Assembly (NCBI RefSeq): GCF_023283765.1
Contig: NZ_JAKILG010000003.1
Location: forward strand, 1-64,000
Length of the DNA stretch: 64,000 nt
Source: Shewanella profunda
GTDB taxonomy: Bacteria; Pseudomonadota; Gammaproteobacteria; Enterobacterales; Shewanellaceae
Direction: 5' to 3'
Shown here: one piece after another, positions 1 through 6,763 of the stretch
Numbering within the stretch: the first letter of the stretch is position 1
How the letters are laid out: every line of letters begins with the position of its first letter
Made by a program: the position numbers and the translations under genes
Notes under the pieces: model-generated
What the model was told of the DNA's origin: nothing
The model's database searches: none
The model's input: the letters and a program-made list of their open reading frames with translations, nothing else

Positions 1-183
1 AGCGCCAAGCTACTGACAAGGTTGAATATCCAGCAAGACAACTGGCTCAAGCTCACCACAGAGTTTGGCAAGTTGTTTCATGGCCCTGTGGGAACATTGC
101 AAGAACTTACCCATTACTGTGAGCATTTAGAGAAGCGACGACGGCACTTTGCGTCTTGCTGCCAGCACCTCAAAGCAGGCTGA
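1..183 (+). pseudogene. C-terminal fragment of a REP-associated tyrosine transposase (RAYT / Y1_Tnp, DUF1568 type)
   Basis: The frame is open from the first base to a TGA at 181-183, giving 60 residues that enter from outside the window, so the gene may be intact upstream. The stretch around NWLKLTTEFGKLFHGPVGT, followed by a His/Arg-rich tail, resembles from memory the C-terminal tail of Shewanella/Vibrio RAYT-like transposases (WLxLTTEFExxF then a basic tail). The catalytic HUH domain would lie upstream and is not visible. RAYT proteins mobilise REP hairpins, and one REP-like hairpin lies at 458-478, which fits. The family call is by recognition only. It is entered as a pseudogene because only the 3' end can be seen. 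Confidence 0.5.
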
Positions 184-383
184 CTTCAAGCTTATTCATC
201 GGCTTTCCCTTTCTACACAGCCAACCAGACAATGGGTTGGGTGACTCTTGCTAAAAATAACCATTTTTCAGTTAAATAGCACTATTTAGCTCATAATTAT
301 CCATTTGAACCCTGCCTTGTCGGTTTTTCCGCGACTTAGTGACTTGTCGTTGCTTGAATCTAAACTTCGAGTGCATTATGTTG

Positions 384-452
384 TTTTAACTTGGGTGGCT
401 AGATTTATTCAGGGTGGCTAGATTTATTCAACTTGGGTGGCTAGATTTATTC
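384..452 (+). repeat. Repeat cluster 1: three copies of a GGTGGCTAGATTTATTC unit
   Basis: AACTTGGGTGGCTAGATTTA followed by TTC occurs at 388-410 and again at 430-452. A shorter copy starting at GGTGG lies between them at 413-429. The first copy is preceded by TTTT, and the same TTTTAACTTGGGTGGC context recurs in the second cluster at 1650-1706 with CG replacing TA. The two clusters flank the DinB and GNAT genes. They lie just after a RAYT gene end, so they may belong to its repeat system. Confidence 0.75.
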
Positions 453-457
453 ACACT

Positions 458-478
458 GGGACGGGCTAAAGCCGTCCC
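458..478. repeat. REP-like hairpin
   Basis: GGGACGG and CCGTCCC form a 7-bp stem around a 7-nt GCTAAAG loop. No T-tract follows, so it is not a typical terminator. GC-rich small palindromes near RAYT genes are the usual substrate of RAYT proteins, and a RAYT-like gene end lies 275 bp upstream. Confidence 0.5.
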
Positions 479-512
479 TTAACCAAACGTCTATACATGA
501 GAGGGAGCTCCG

Positions 513-1055
513 ATGAGCCTGAAAAGTCACTTTGAATTGCTAGCCACCTACAATCAGTGGATGAACTCGAAGATTTATGAGGCCGCAGGACATCTCTCTG
601 AAACAGATTTGGCGAAAGACCGTGGGGCCTTTTTTGGTTCGATCCTCGGAACCTTGAATCACATCCTTGTTGGCGATACCATCTGGCTCAAACGTTTTGC
701 TACCCATCCGTCTTGCTTGAACTCGTTGCGAGAAGTCACTGAGCTTCAAAATCCGACGAGCCTAGATCAGATCGTTATTGACGATCTGCGTAGCCTATTT
801 GAGCGCCGGATCTGGTTGGATAGCAAGATTATCGACTGGATAGCCGGGTTATCCGAAAGTGATCTGAATTTTGTGCTCAGCTACAACAACACCAAATGGG
901 TTGCTGCCAACAAACGATATTCGAGTCTGGTTCTTCATTTCTTTAACCATCAGACTCACCATCGAGGGCAAATTTCTACGTTGCTAACGCAGGCGGGTGT
1001 GGATCTTGGAGTTACTGACCTATTGGCTCAGATTCCGGAGGAAGCTCATGTATAA
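513..1055 (+). CDS. DinB-family (YfiT-like) putative metal-dependent protein
   Basis: This 180-residue protein has the DinB four-helix-bundle pattern. The N-terminal part resembles LLATYNQWMNSKIY, a conserved His sits at about residue 50 in LNHILVGD, and the C-terminal signature NHQTHHRGQ lies at about residues 145-153. In this superfamily three His bind a metal. Members include bacillithiol and mycothiol-dependent transferases, but many, including those of this length, have no known reaction. The start ATG follows a GGGAG ribosome binding site. The stop codon lies inside the left end of an attC site, the arrangement of an integron gene cassette. No regulator or partner is adjacent. Substrate unknown. 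Confidence 0.85.
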   Translation: MSLKSHFELLATYNQWMNSKIYEAAGHLSETDLAKDRGAFFGSILGTLNHILVGDTIWLKRFATHPSCLNSLREVTELQNPTSLDQIVIDDLRSLFERRIWLDSKIIDWIAGLSESDLNFVLSYNNTKWVAANKRYSSLVLHFFNHQTHHRGQISTLLTQAGVDLGVTDLLAQIPEEAHV

Positions 1056-1136
1056 CCAGCCCAGTCACGGAGACGGCTACTCCATTGCGGTTTCGCCTAC
1101 ATTCCGTAGCCGCGCCTATGACGCGGGCGTTATGTG
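1050..1136 (+). other. attC-like recombination site (59-base element)
   Basis: The outer arms are GTATAACCAGCCC on the left and GGGCGTTATGTG on the right. They pair as ATAAC/GTTAT and GCCC/GGGC with extra bases on one side, the usual attC bulge. Inner arms GTCACGGAGACGGCTAC and GTAGCCGCGCCTATGAC pair through CGGCTAC/GTAGCCG and GTCA/TGAC. The right end carries the core-like GTTATGT. The site starts in the last codons of the DinB gene and ends at the GTG start of the next gene, as in integron cassettes. No integrase gene is visible in the window. Confidence 0.7.
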
Positions 1137-1592
1137 ACAGATATGAAATTCGAACACAAGAAAGTAGAACCAAGCAACAGTGATTTTCAGTCACTTGTTG
1201 CTGAATTGAACTCATCACTTAGCCAGATCACTAATGATTCTGGCGAAAGCTCGTTTTCATCTGATGCTTTTGATTCATCGAAAGATGGTTGCATCGTGGT
1301 GTATCTAAACAAAATCGCTGTAGCGTGTGGGGTATTTAGGTACCAACAAAGTGAAGTCTGTGAACTAAAGCGAATGTACTCAAACAAACCTGGTGCTGGG
1401 TCTTATTTGCTCGAACAACTCGAATGTTATGCGGTTGAAAAAGGTTATAAAAAAGCCGTTCTATCTACACGTAGAGTTAACTTAAAAGCGGTGAACTTCT
1501 ATCAACGTAACTCTTATTCAGAGTCGGGTGCATATGGGAAATACGTTGGTGTAAAACGGTCAATTTGCCTATCAAAGGCGCTAGTCACATAA
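1134..1592 (+). CDS. GNAT-family N-acetyltransferase (cassette-borne)
   Basis: The 152-residue product shows the GNAT fold pattern: beta4 CELKRMYSNKPGAGSYLLEQ, where the acetyl-CoA loop is a GAGSYLL version of the R/Q-x-x-G-x-G/A motif (about residues 83-98), followed by the helix and VNLKAVNFYQRNSY near the end, the typical NxxAxxFYxxxGF motif. It probably transfers acetyl from acetyl-CoA to an amine. The substrate cannot be told. GTG at 1134 is inside the attC core; an ATG three codons later is an alternative start. Like the preceding gene it appears to be a cassette gene. The attC that should follow it is not recognisable beyond CACATAAC at the stop. Confidence 0.8.
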   Translation: MTDMKFEHKKVEPSNSDFQSLVAELNSSLSQITNDSGESSFSSDAFDSSKDGCIVVYLNKIAVACGVFRYQQSEVCELKRMYSNKPGAGSYLLEQLECYAVEKGYKKAVLSTRRVNLKAVNFYQRNSYSESGAYGKYVGVKRSICLSKALVT

Positions 1593-1649
1593 CAATAACA
1601 AATAAGGATAGGCCGCGAACAAAAAACAGGACAGTCACATCTTTCTCGG

Positions 1650-1706
1650 TTTTAACTTGGGTGGCCGGATTTACTCTGGTGGCCGGATTTACTCCCGGAT
1701 TTACTC
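1650..1706 (+). repeat. Repeat cluster 2: decaying copies of GGTGGCCGGATTTACTC
   Basis: A full copy TTTTAACTTGGGTGGCCGGA continuing with TTTACTC is at 1650-1676. A shorter one is at 1677-1694, and the last (CCGGATTTACTC) at 1695-1706, so each copy loses bases on its left side. It matches cluster 1 at 384-452 with two diagnostic substitutions. Together the clusters bracket the DinB/GNAT segment. Confidence 0.75.
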
Positions 1707-1709
1707 TTA

Positions 1710-1868
1710 TGTCAGCAAAGCATACGTGAGCACCTCAAGCAGGCAAGAACCATTGCAGCCGTACGCGATCTTGTGATGAAGTCAAGTTCTACAACCGCAA
1801 TTGCCTCAGGCACCAAAATGGACGACAACAATGATGGCATCCCCAGTGAAAGACAGTGGTGTAATTAA
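1710..1868 (+). pseudogene. Possible 3' remnant of an unknown gene
   Basis: One frame stays open from inside the repeat cluster to TAA at 1866-1868. It reads about 52 residues including REHLKQARTIAAVRDLVM and a polar end DDNNDGIPSERQWCN. There is no start codon with a ribosome binding site, and the frame begins exactly where the repeats end, as if the 5' part had been replaced. A 9-bp hairpin follows the stop. I do not recognise the family. The frame may be fortuitous. Confidence 0.3.
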
Positions 1869-1876
1869 CTGTTAAA

Positions 1877-1903
1877 GGGTCTGAGGAAAGTTTACTCAGA
1901 CCC
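1877..1903 (+). terminator. Hairpin after the gene remnant, weak terminator candidate
   Basis: GGGTCTGAG and CTCAGACCC form a perfect 9-bp stem with a 9-nt loop. It is followed by TAATAAGT rather than a T-run, so termination on either strand is uncertain. Confidence 0.35.
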
Positions 1904-1975
1904 TAATAAGTACTCGGTTAAAGCGGTGACCAAATAGAGTTGACCGTTGAATGAGTCTATTTCGGAGGAAGATAG

Positions 1976-3154
1976 TTACACTGGCTTACAACACACACCA
2001 TATCTTAAGTTCGCTCTGCGATGGAGTTCATAGACTTCACAACCTAACAATGGCTCAGTTCTATTAAGAACTGCGCCAAAACGCTCAAAGTAGTCTTCAT
2101 TAACTTGTTTTGCACTGATAAGTGGTACTTCAATATTGACATCTACACGACCTTTACGTATCAACGCTGGGTCAAGATTATCAAGATGATTTGTGGTCAT
2201 TATTACAAGGCAGTCATCAAGAGGAATGATTCCGTCTAACGCGTTTAGAACGCCACCTAAAGTGAGTGGTGGGTTATCTACATTGCTTTCAGCAGTACGT
2301 GATACCGTAGCCTTGACACAGTCACAGTCCTCTATTAACAACATAGCTCCGGGCGGTACCTTTCTAATAGCCTTATGAATAGTGGCATCATTTACAGTCG
2401 ATAGATTCAATATGTATAGATCGCGATGATACTCAACAGCTAAGGCTCTCGCTATACCAGTCTTACCTGTACCCGTTTTTCCATGTAACAGTATGGTTAG
2501 CTTACTTACAACCGATTTTCCCCTACTTGCGAAGTTATCAACTTCCCTCATCAACTCCTGCTTAAACCCTTCATCTAGCACTAATTCACTAAAACCAGAT
2601 GATTTCAATGTGCCGTAGCGACACCATTCGGTTTCTTCGAAAATATTAACTTTCGGCTCAGTAGAGATGTCTCCACGAGTATCTTCTAAAAAACTATATA
2701 GTTTATCTTTTGCCCACCATGGTGCACTTACAGTAATAGTATCGTATGCCATCGTACTATCGACCTTAGATCGGGTAGCCAACATGAAACAACCAGCGTA
2801 TTTAAACAGGTGCATACCGTAGCCGATAGACTTAACACTGACACGCCCGTCGTAACTCACACTATAGTCATAGTACACAGCCTCAGAGATAGAGCGTGAA
2901 AAAAACGGAATGGTAGTATTACTGATAAAAAAGGACAGTTTATTGAATACCTCTGTGCGCGCCTGATGGCTATCGTCTATAGTGAGCCGCACAAACAGCA
3001 GGCTACTGAGCCAACTTAACAGCTTCGCGGGGACATCTTTTAGCATGTAGCCTACGAGTCCAATTAACGTAAATGTTAATACTCCAACAATGACAGCCGT
3101 CAACAAAGGATCACCATTGGTGAGCGCCTTTATTTGTAGTAATACCTCGTTCAT
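1976..3154 (-). CDS. BCS1-like AAA+ ATPase with N-terminal membrane anchor
   Basis: The 392-residue protein has one hydrophobic helix at about residues 17-38, a beta-rich middle part (about 60-180) corresponding to the BCS1 N-terminal domain, and one AAA+ module. Visible motifs are Walker A GKTGTGKT at 225-232, Walker B MLLIEDCD at 271-278, sensor-1 MTTNH at 319-323 and the arginine-finger region LIRKGRVD at 331-338. In mitochondria BCS1 translocates the folded Rieske protein. Bacterial homologues have no settled role, and some sit in defence or mobile loci. It stands alone between accessory DNA and the lactate operon, with long gene-free flanks. The C-terminal tail is short and Cys-rich. Function in this cell unknown. 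Confidence 0.85.
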   Translation of the reverse strand: MNEVLLQIKALTNGDPLLTAVIVGVLTFTLIGLVGYMLKDVPAKLLSWLSSLLFVRLTIDDSHQARTEVFNKLSFFISNTTIPFFSRSISEAVYYDYSVSYDGRVSVKSIGYGMHLFKYAGCFMLATRSKVDSTMAYDTITVSAPWWAKDKLYSFLEDTRGDISTEPKVNIFEETEWCRYGTLKSSGFSELVLDEGFKQELMREVDNFASRGKSVVSKLTILLHGKTGTGKTGIARALAVEYHRDLYILNLSTVNDATIHKAIRKVPPGAMLLIEDCDCVKATVSRTAESNVDNPPLTLGGVLNALDGIIPLDDCLVIMTTNHLDNLDPALIRKGRVDVNIEVPLISAKQVNEDYFERFGAVLNRTEPLLGCEVYELHRRANLRYGVCCKPV

Positions 3155-3731
3155 TTACTCACCTTTACTATAAATGCCTCATGGACATATTCGAGAATAC
3201 TATCAACCGAGTCGAGGATACTACCAAAGCATCCTCAGTATGTGCGCTATCGCACGTGGTTAAAGCGACTTGATAAAGCAGCCTGACGAGTCCCCTATTT
3301 ATCATTAACTATTGCCTTAGGCTGCAGCGATATTCTAGGAAATCAGGCTTTTAACATAAAAAAATTTAAGCGTTCACTAAAGTGCGTAGGTAAATATCAG
3401 GGATGGCGCCGCTCATCAAAGAGCAGGACGGGGCGACCCTGCATCCACAGACTGACTTGAACAACATTCGTATTTAACTGCCAGTTCGCCATATATGGCT
3501 CTCGTTCATAAGCTTAGAAACCCTCGATTTCTATTCACCGAGTCGGTGAGCGAATGCCATAACAAGTCTGTATCTGTAGATAACATAACCCGTACAAATC
3601 AAATCTCTTAAATATCGTTATGCTAAAGTTTAAATAAGAAAGCCGCCGATGAAGGCGGCTTTTGTGTTTCGATTGTCCCGTAACCTTTGCGTTTTCTAGG
3701 TTACTTTACATCATGACTTTCATTCGTGGTT
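3155..3731. other. Gene-free stretch between the AAA+ gene and lldG
   Basis: About 580 bp without an open frame I would accept. The only structured element is the terminator hairpin near 3640. It probably contains the promoter of the AAA+ gene just above 3155, but I cannot point to clear -35/-10 boxes. Confidence 0.5.
3640..3668 (-). terminator. Rho-independent terminator of the lldEFG operon
   Basis: AGCCGCC and GGCGGCT (3641-3647 and 3654-3660) form a GC-rich stem with a GATGAA loop. T-rich sequence lies on both sides, so it can act in both directions. It lies about 65 bp beyond the lldG stop. Confidence 0.8.
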
Positions 3732-4301
3732 CTAGAGCAAATACACGTTCAAGCTGCAGGCACCGTGGGCGCCGACGACGAGAGCTTGTTCGATATCGGC
3801 GGTTTTTGATGGACCCGCGATAAACACCCCAAACTCACCTGAGGCTAACGTGATTTCTTTAGCTGCCTGATGTAGGGTCGGCACAATCTTATTCGTTGGC
3901 AGGGCTAAGATAAGGTTTTCACAGATAAAAGGTGTCACTCTGTGGCCTAGATTCTTATTGTTAACCCAAATGGCACCGTTTTCGGCAACGCCAATTTCGC
4001 CTGGGATAATTGCATAATCTATATTTTTGAGCTCGTGGGCTGTGGGTGGCATTTCACGGTTTGCCGTGACACCCTCTACAAGGGAGATGACCTGCAAACC
4101 TTGGGCGAGAAGTTCATCCACTTTGGCTTGCAGGGCTTTGATGCCACCTTCTTTATGTAGTGTGCCCGCTACAGTATTGAGGTTAGTCTCAAACTGGCCG
4201 ACGAGGTTTTCGAGCCTTGGCGCCACTTCTATGCTCGGCATTGGGTGATTCATTAGGGCCGACAGTTTGAGCGCATTGAGAATTTCAAGTTTACTAGACA
4301 T
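3732..4301 (-). CDS. lldG: L-lactate utilisation protein LldG (LutC/YkgG, LUD domain)
   Basis: This is the third subunit of the LldEFG (LutABC) complex, which oxidises L-lactate to pyruvate and passes electrons to the respiratory chain. The 189-residue protein is one LUD domain. The family signature G-P-S-x-T-A-D-I-E followed by LVVGAHG lies at about residues 158-178. Translation is set at the ATG at 4301, because AGGAG lies 8 nt upstream and the start nearly abuts the lldF stop (one base between). A longer frame upstream would overlap lldF and lacks this signal. Last gene of the operon. The assignment rests on the family signature and the lldE-lldF-lldG order. Confidence 0.93.
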   Translation of the reverse strand: MSSKLEILNALKLSALMNHPMPSIEVAPRLENLVGQFETNLNTVAGTLHKEGGIKALQAKVDELLAQGLQVISLVEGVTANREMPPTAHELKNIDYAIIPGEIGVAENGAIWVNNKNLGHRVTPFICENLILALPTNKIVPTLHQAAKEITLASGEFGVFIAGPSKTADIEQALVVGAHGACSLNVYLL

Positions 4302-4302
4302 C

Positions 4303-5697
4303 TTATAGGCTCCTGTGTTTCTTAAACCAAGCTTCGAAGCTGGAATTGGGGGCGACTGGGAGTTCACGGTATTTACCCCATGCGCCGCTAAATGGCTTGA
4401 GTAGGCTACCAGGTAGAATGCGCAGTGCCGTTCTTGCCATGCTCATCGAGCAATTCAGCATGGTTTCACTTGCCATAAATTTACCCACTAATGGCATATA
4501 ACTGTTTTTGCCATAAGGTAATTTTCCGGCTTCGGCCTTAAGGCGTCTGTGGTGGAAAATAATCTTATCGAGCGGTACTTTGGTCGGGCAGATATAAGTA
4601 CAGCTGCCGCAGAGGGTACAGGCCCAAGCAATTGAGTTAGTGTCATCCAATTTAGCGCCGACGGCGATGCCGATAGGGCCTGGGATAGTGTAGTTGTAGC
4701 TATAACCGCCTGAACGACGATACACAGGGCAGGTATTGAGACAGCCACCACAACGAATACACTTCAATGATTCTGCGAGGATTTTATCCTTGAGCATCTC
4801 AGTGCGGCCATTGTCGACGATAATAATGTGCATCTCACCTTCGGGTTGTGGGCCACGGTAAAAGGCGCTGTAGGTGGTGACAGGTTGGCCGGTGGCATTG
4901 CGCGCCAGTGTTCGCAGTAAAACGGCGGCACTGTCTACATCGGGCACAAGCTTGTCGATGCCCATTGAGTGTAACTGCAACTTAGGCAGGTTGGCACCCA
5001 TATCGGCGTTACCTTCGTTAGTGCAGACGACCACAGTACCACTATCGGCAATCGCCATGTTCACGCCTGTCATCGCGGCATCGGCGCTAAGGAATTGTTC
5101 ACGCAGGTGGGCACGGGCGGCGCGGGTTAAATACAAGGGATCGGATCCCCCCGCTTTAGTGCTGAGTTTCTCATGGAAGAGGTCGCCGACTTCTTCTTTT
5201 TTCATATGGATAGCGGGCACCACAATATGTGATGGTGGCATTTTGGCTAGCTGAATAATGCGCTCACCTAAATCGGTGTCTATGACCTCAATACCCTGTT
5301 TTTCGAGGTAGGGATTAAGGTGACATTCCTCGGTCAGCATAGACTTAGACTTGACCAATTTTTTGACTTTATGGCGGGATAGAATGTCATGGACGATGCG
5401 ATTGTGCTCGGCACCATCTCTGGCCCAGTGTACTTTTATACCGTTGGCGATACAGTTTTGTTCAAAAGTTTCAAGGTATTGGGCAAGATGGGTTAAGGTG
5501 TGCAGCTTAATTTCTGAGCCAAGCTGACGCAGTTGTTCCCATTCTGGGATGCTACCCGCGGCGCGGTCGCGTTTTTCTCTGAGCATCCACAGGGCTTTAG
5601 AATGCCAGTCGACACGAGCTTCATCGCGACAAAATATATCTGCTTTGTGGGCATGCACTTGGGAGCCATGAGCCCCGTGATTATGATTGTAAGCCAT
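4303..5697 (-). CDS. lldF: L-lactate dehydrogenase complex iron-sulfur subunit LldF (LutB)
   Basis: LldF is the electron-transferring subunit of the LldEFG complex. The 464-residue protein has an N-terminal LUD domain (about 60-300) and two [4Fe-4S] motifs: C313-x2-C316-x2-C319-x3-C323P and C360-x2-C363-x2-C366-x3-C370P. The N-terminus is His-rich (AYNHNHGAHG). The start at 5697 is chosen because AGGAG lies 8 nt before it and it begins 10 bp after the lldE stop; an upstream in-frame start would sit inside lldE. Length and motif order match the family. Cytoplasmic, probably associated with the membrane through its partners. Confidence 0.95.
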   Translation of the reverse strand: MAYNHNHGAHGSQVHAHKADIFCRDEARVDWHSKALWMLREKRDRAAGSIPEWEQLRQLGSEIKLHTLTHLAQYLETFEQNCIANGIKVHWARDGAEHNRIVHDILSRHKVKKLVKSKSMLTEECHLNPYLEKQGIEVIDTDLGERIIQLAKMPPSHIVVPAIHMKKEEVGDLFHEKLSTKAGGSDPLYLTRAARAHLREQFLSADAAMTGVNMAIADSGTVVVCTNEGNADMGANLPKLQLHSMGIDKLVPDVDSAAVLLRTLARNATGQPVTTYSAFYRGPQPEGEMHIIIVDNGRTEMLKDKILAESLKCIRCGGCLNTCPVYRRSGGYSYNYTIPGPIGIAVGAKLDDTNSIAWACTLCGSCTYICPTKVPLDKIIFHHRRLKAEAGKLPYGKNSYMPLVGKFMASETMLNCSMSMARTALRILPGSLLKPFSGAWGKYRELPVAPNSSFEAWFKKHRSL

Positions 5698-5707
5698 GGT
5701 GAGTCTC

Positions 5708-6451
5708 CTAGAGCGCGGCGTTAAGCACTTGCGCAATATGACGAATTTCAATCGGCAATTGCTGTCTGCGGATCATGCCATCTAAGTGCAATAGGCATGA
5801 GGGATCGAAACCCACCACATACTCAGCACCCGTTGCGGCATGGGCTTGAGCTTTATCTTTACCCATCTTAGCCGATACTGCACCTTCATCAACGGCGAAA
5901 GTACCACCAAAGCCACAGCATTCATCGCGACGATCAGGATAAACAATGTCTATGCCTGGGATATTGGCTAATACGGCTTCGACCTTATTGAATCTTGGAC
6001 CCATTTCCTCACTCGGGGTAGCAAGGCTCAACATCCGGATGCCATGGCAGCTAAGTTGTAGGCTGATTTTGTGTGCGAAGCGCTTGGTAAAGGCGGGGAT
6101 CGGCGCAATATCGTGTAAAAACTCGGTGAGTTCATAGAGTTTATCGATGACGGCTTTTGCTTCAGGGCTTTTATCAAATTCGTGGAAGTTTTCTTTGGCG
6201 GCCACTAAACAAGAGGCTGCGGGACAAACAATAGCGTCGCATTCTACGCCCTTAAAGGCATTGAGTAGTTTAAGGGTGGTACTGCGTGCTTCGTCGAAGC
6301 AACCCGAGTTTGTCATTGGTTGACCACAGCAAGTTTGACCCGCGGGTAGAATCACTTGGTGTCCGAGTTTTTCTAATAATTCCAAAGTAGCAATCGCTAC
6401 ATCAGGCATCATTTGATTGACCAGACACGGGATGAAAAGTGCGATTTTCAT
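5708..6451 (-). CDS. lldE: L-lactate dehydrogenase complex subunit LldE (LutA, cysteine-rich CCG protein)
   Basis: The 247-residue protein consists of two cysteine-rich CCG domains, with C41-C42-G43 in the first and C178-C179-G180 in the second. Such domains bind non-cubane or [4Fe-4S] clusters in heterodisulfide-reductase-like and glycolate-oxidase-like complexes. It is the first gene of lldEFG, and a 312-bp gap with its own regulatory repeats separates it from dld-II. In Shewanella this complex was shown to be the L-lactate dehydrogenase. It begins MKIALFIPC, a typical LutA start. Confidence 0.95.
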   Translation of the reverse strand: MKIALFIPCLVNQMMPDVAIATLELLEKLGHQVILPAGQTCCGQPMTNSGCFDEARSTTLKLLNAFKGVECDAIVCPAASCLVAAKENFHEFDKSPEAKAVIDKLYELTEFLHDIAPIPAFTKRFAHKISLQLSCHGIRMLSLATPSEEMGPRFNKVEAVLANIPGIDIVYPDRRDECCGFGGTFAVDEGAVSAKMGKDKAQAHAATGAEYVVGFDPSCLLHLDGMIRRQQLPIEIRHIAQVLNAAL

Positions 6452-6524
6452 TGTGTTTTCTCTTTCTTGTTAGTGAACGACATTGCCTTGCACTGCGACC
6501 CCAAAGTCCATACAAATGCTAAGG

Positions 6525-6629
6525 TAGTTGATTAAATATAGGCCTATATTGGCAGAATGAGTAGTCCTAATTTAGAAAATGATCTAGTTGATTTTCTCAA
6601 AAATGAAAATGTTGTATCTAGTTGATTTT
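6525..6629. promoter_or_regulatory. Three TAGTTGATT direct repeats upstream of lldE
   Basis: TAGTTGATT occurs at 6525-6533, 6585-6593 and 6619-6627. The last two are part of a longer identity, ATCTAGTTGATTTT. They fill the gap between the dld-II terminator and the lldE start, 75-180 bp above lldE, where its promoter should be. Repeats of this kind often mark a regulator site. The regulator is not identifiable from the sequence. Confidence 0.5.
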
Positions 6630-6717
6630 TATTGTTTTAAATGGGGTTTTGCTGGCAATGTTTTTAGTAAAAAACAACCAGTTTAATGATAAATGAGAAT
6701 AGCTTAATTATGTAAAT

Positions 6718-6743
6718 AAACGGGGCTAAAAATCGCCCCGTTT
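6718..6743 (-). terminator. Terminator of dld-II
   Basis: AAACGGGGC and GCCCCGTTT form a long stem 20-45 bp after the dld-II stop, ending in TTTATTT on the minus strand. It implies that dld-II and lldEFG are at least partly separate transcription units. Confidence 0.8.
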
Positions 6744-6763
6744 CTGACTAACTGACTCGCTAT

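Larger units (their letters stand above)
184..512. other. Gene-free stretch with repeats only
   Basis: Apart from the GGTGGC repeats and the REP-like hairpin listed separately, I see no coding potential or RNA gene. GAGGGAGCTCCG just before 513 provides a ribosome binding site for the next gene. Confidence 0.5.
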
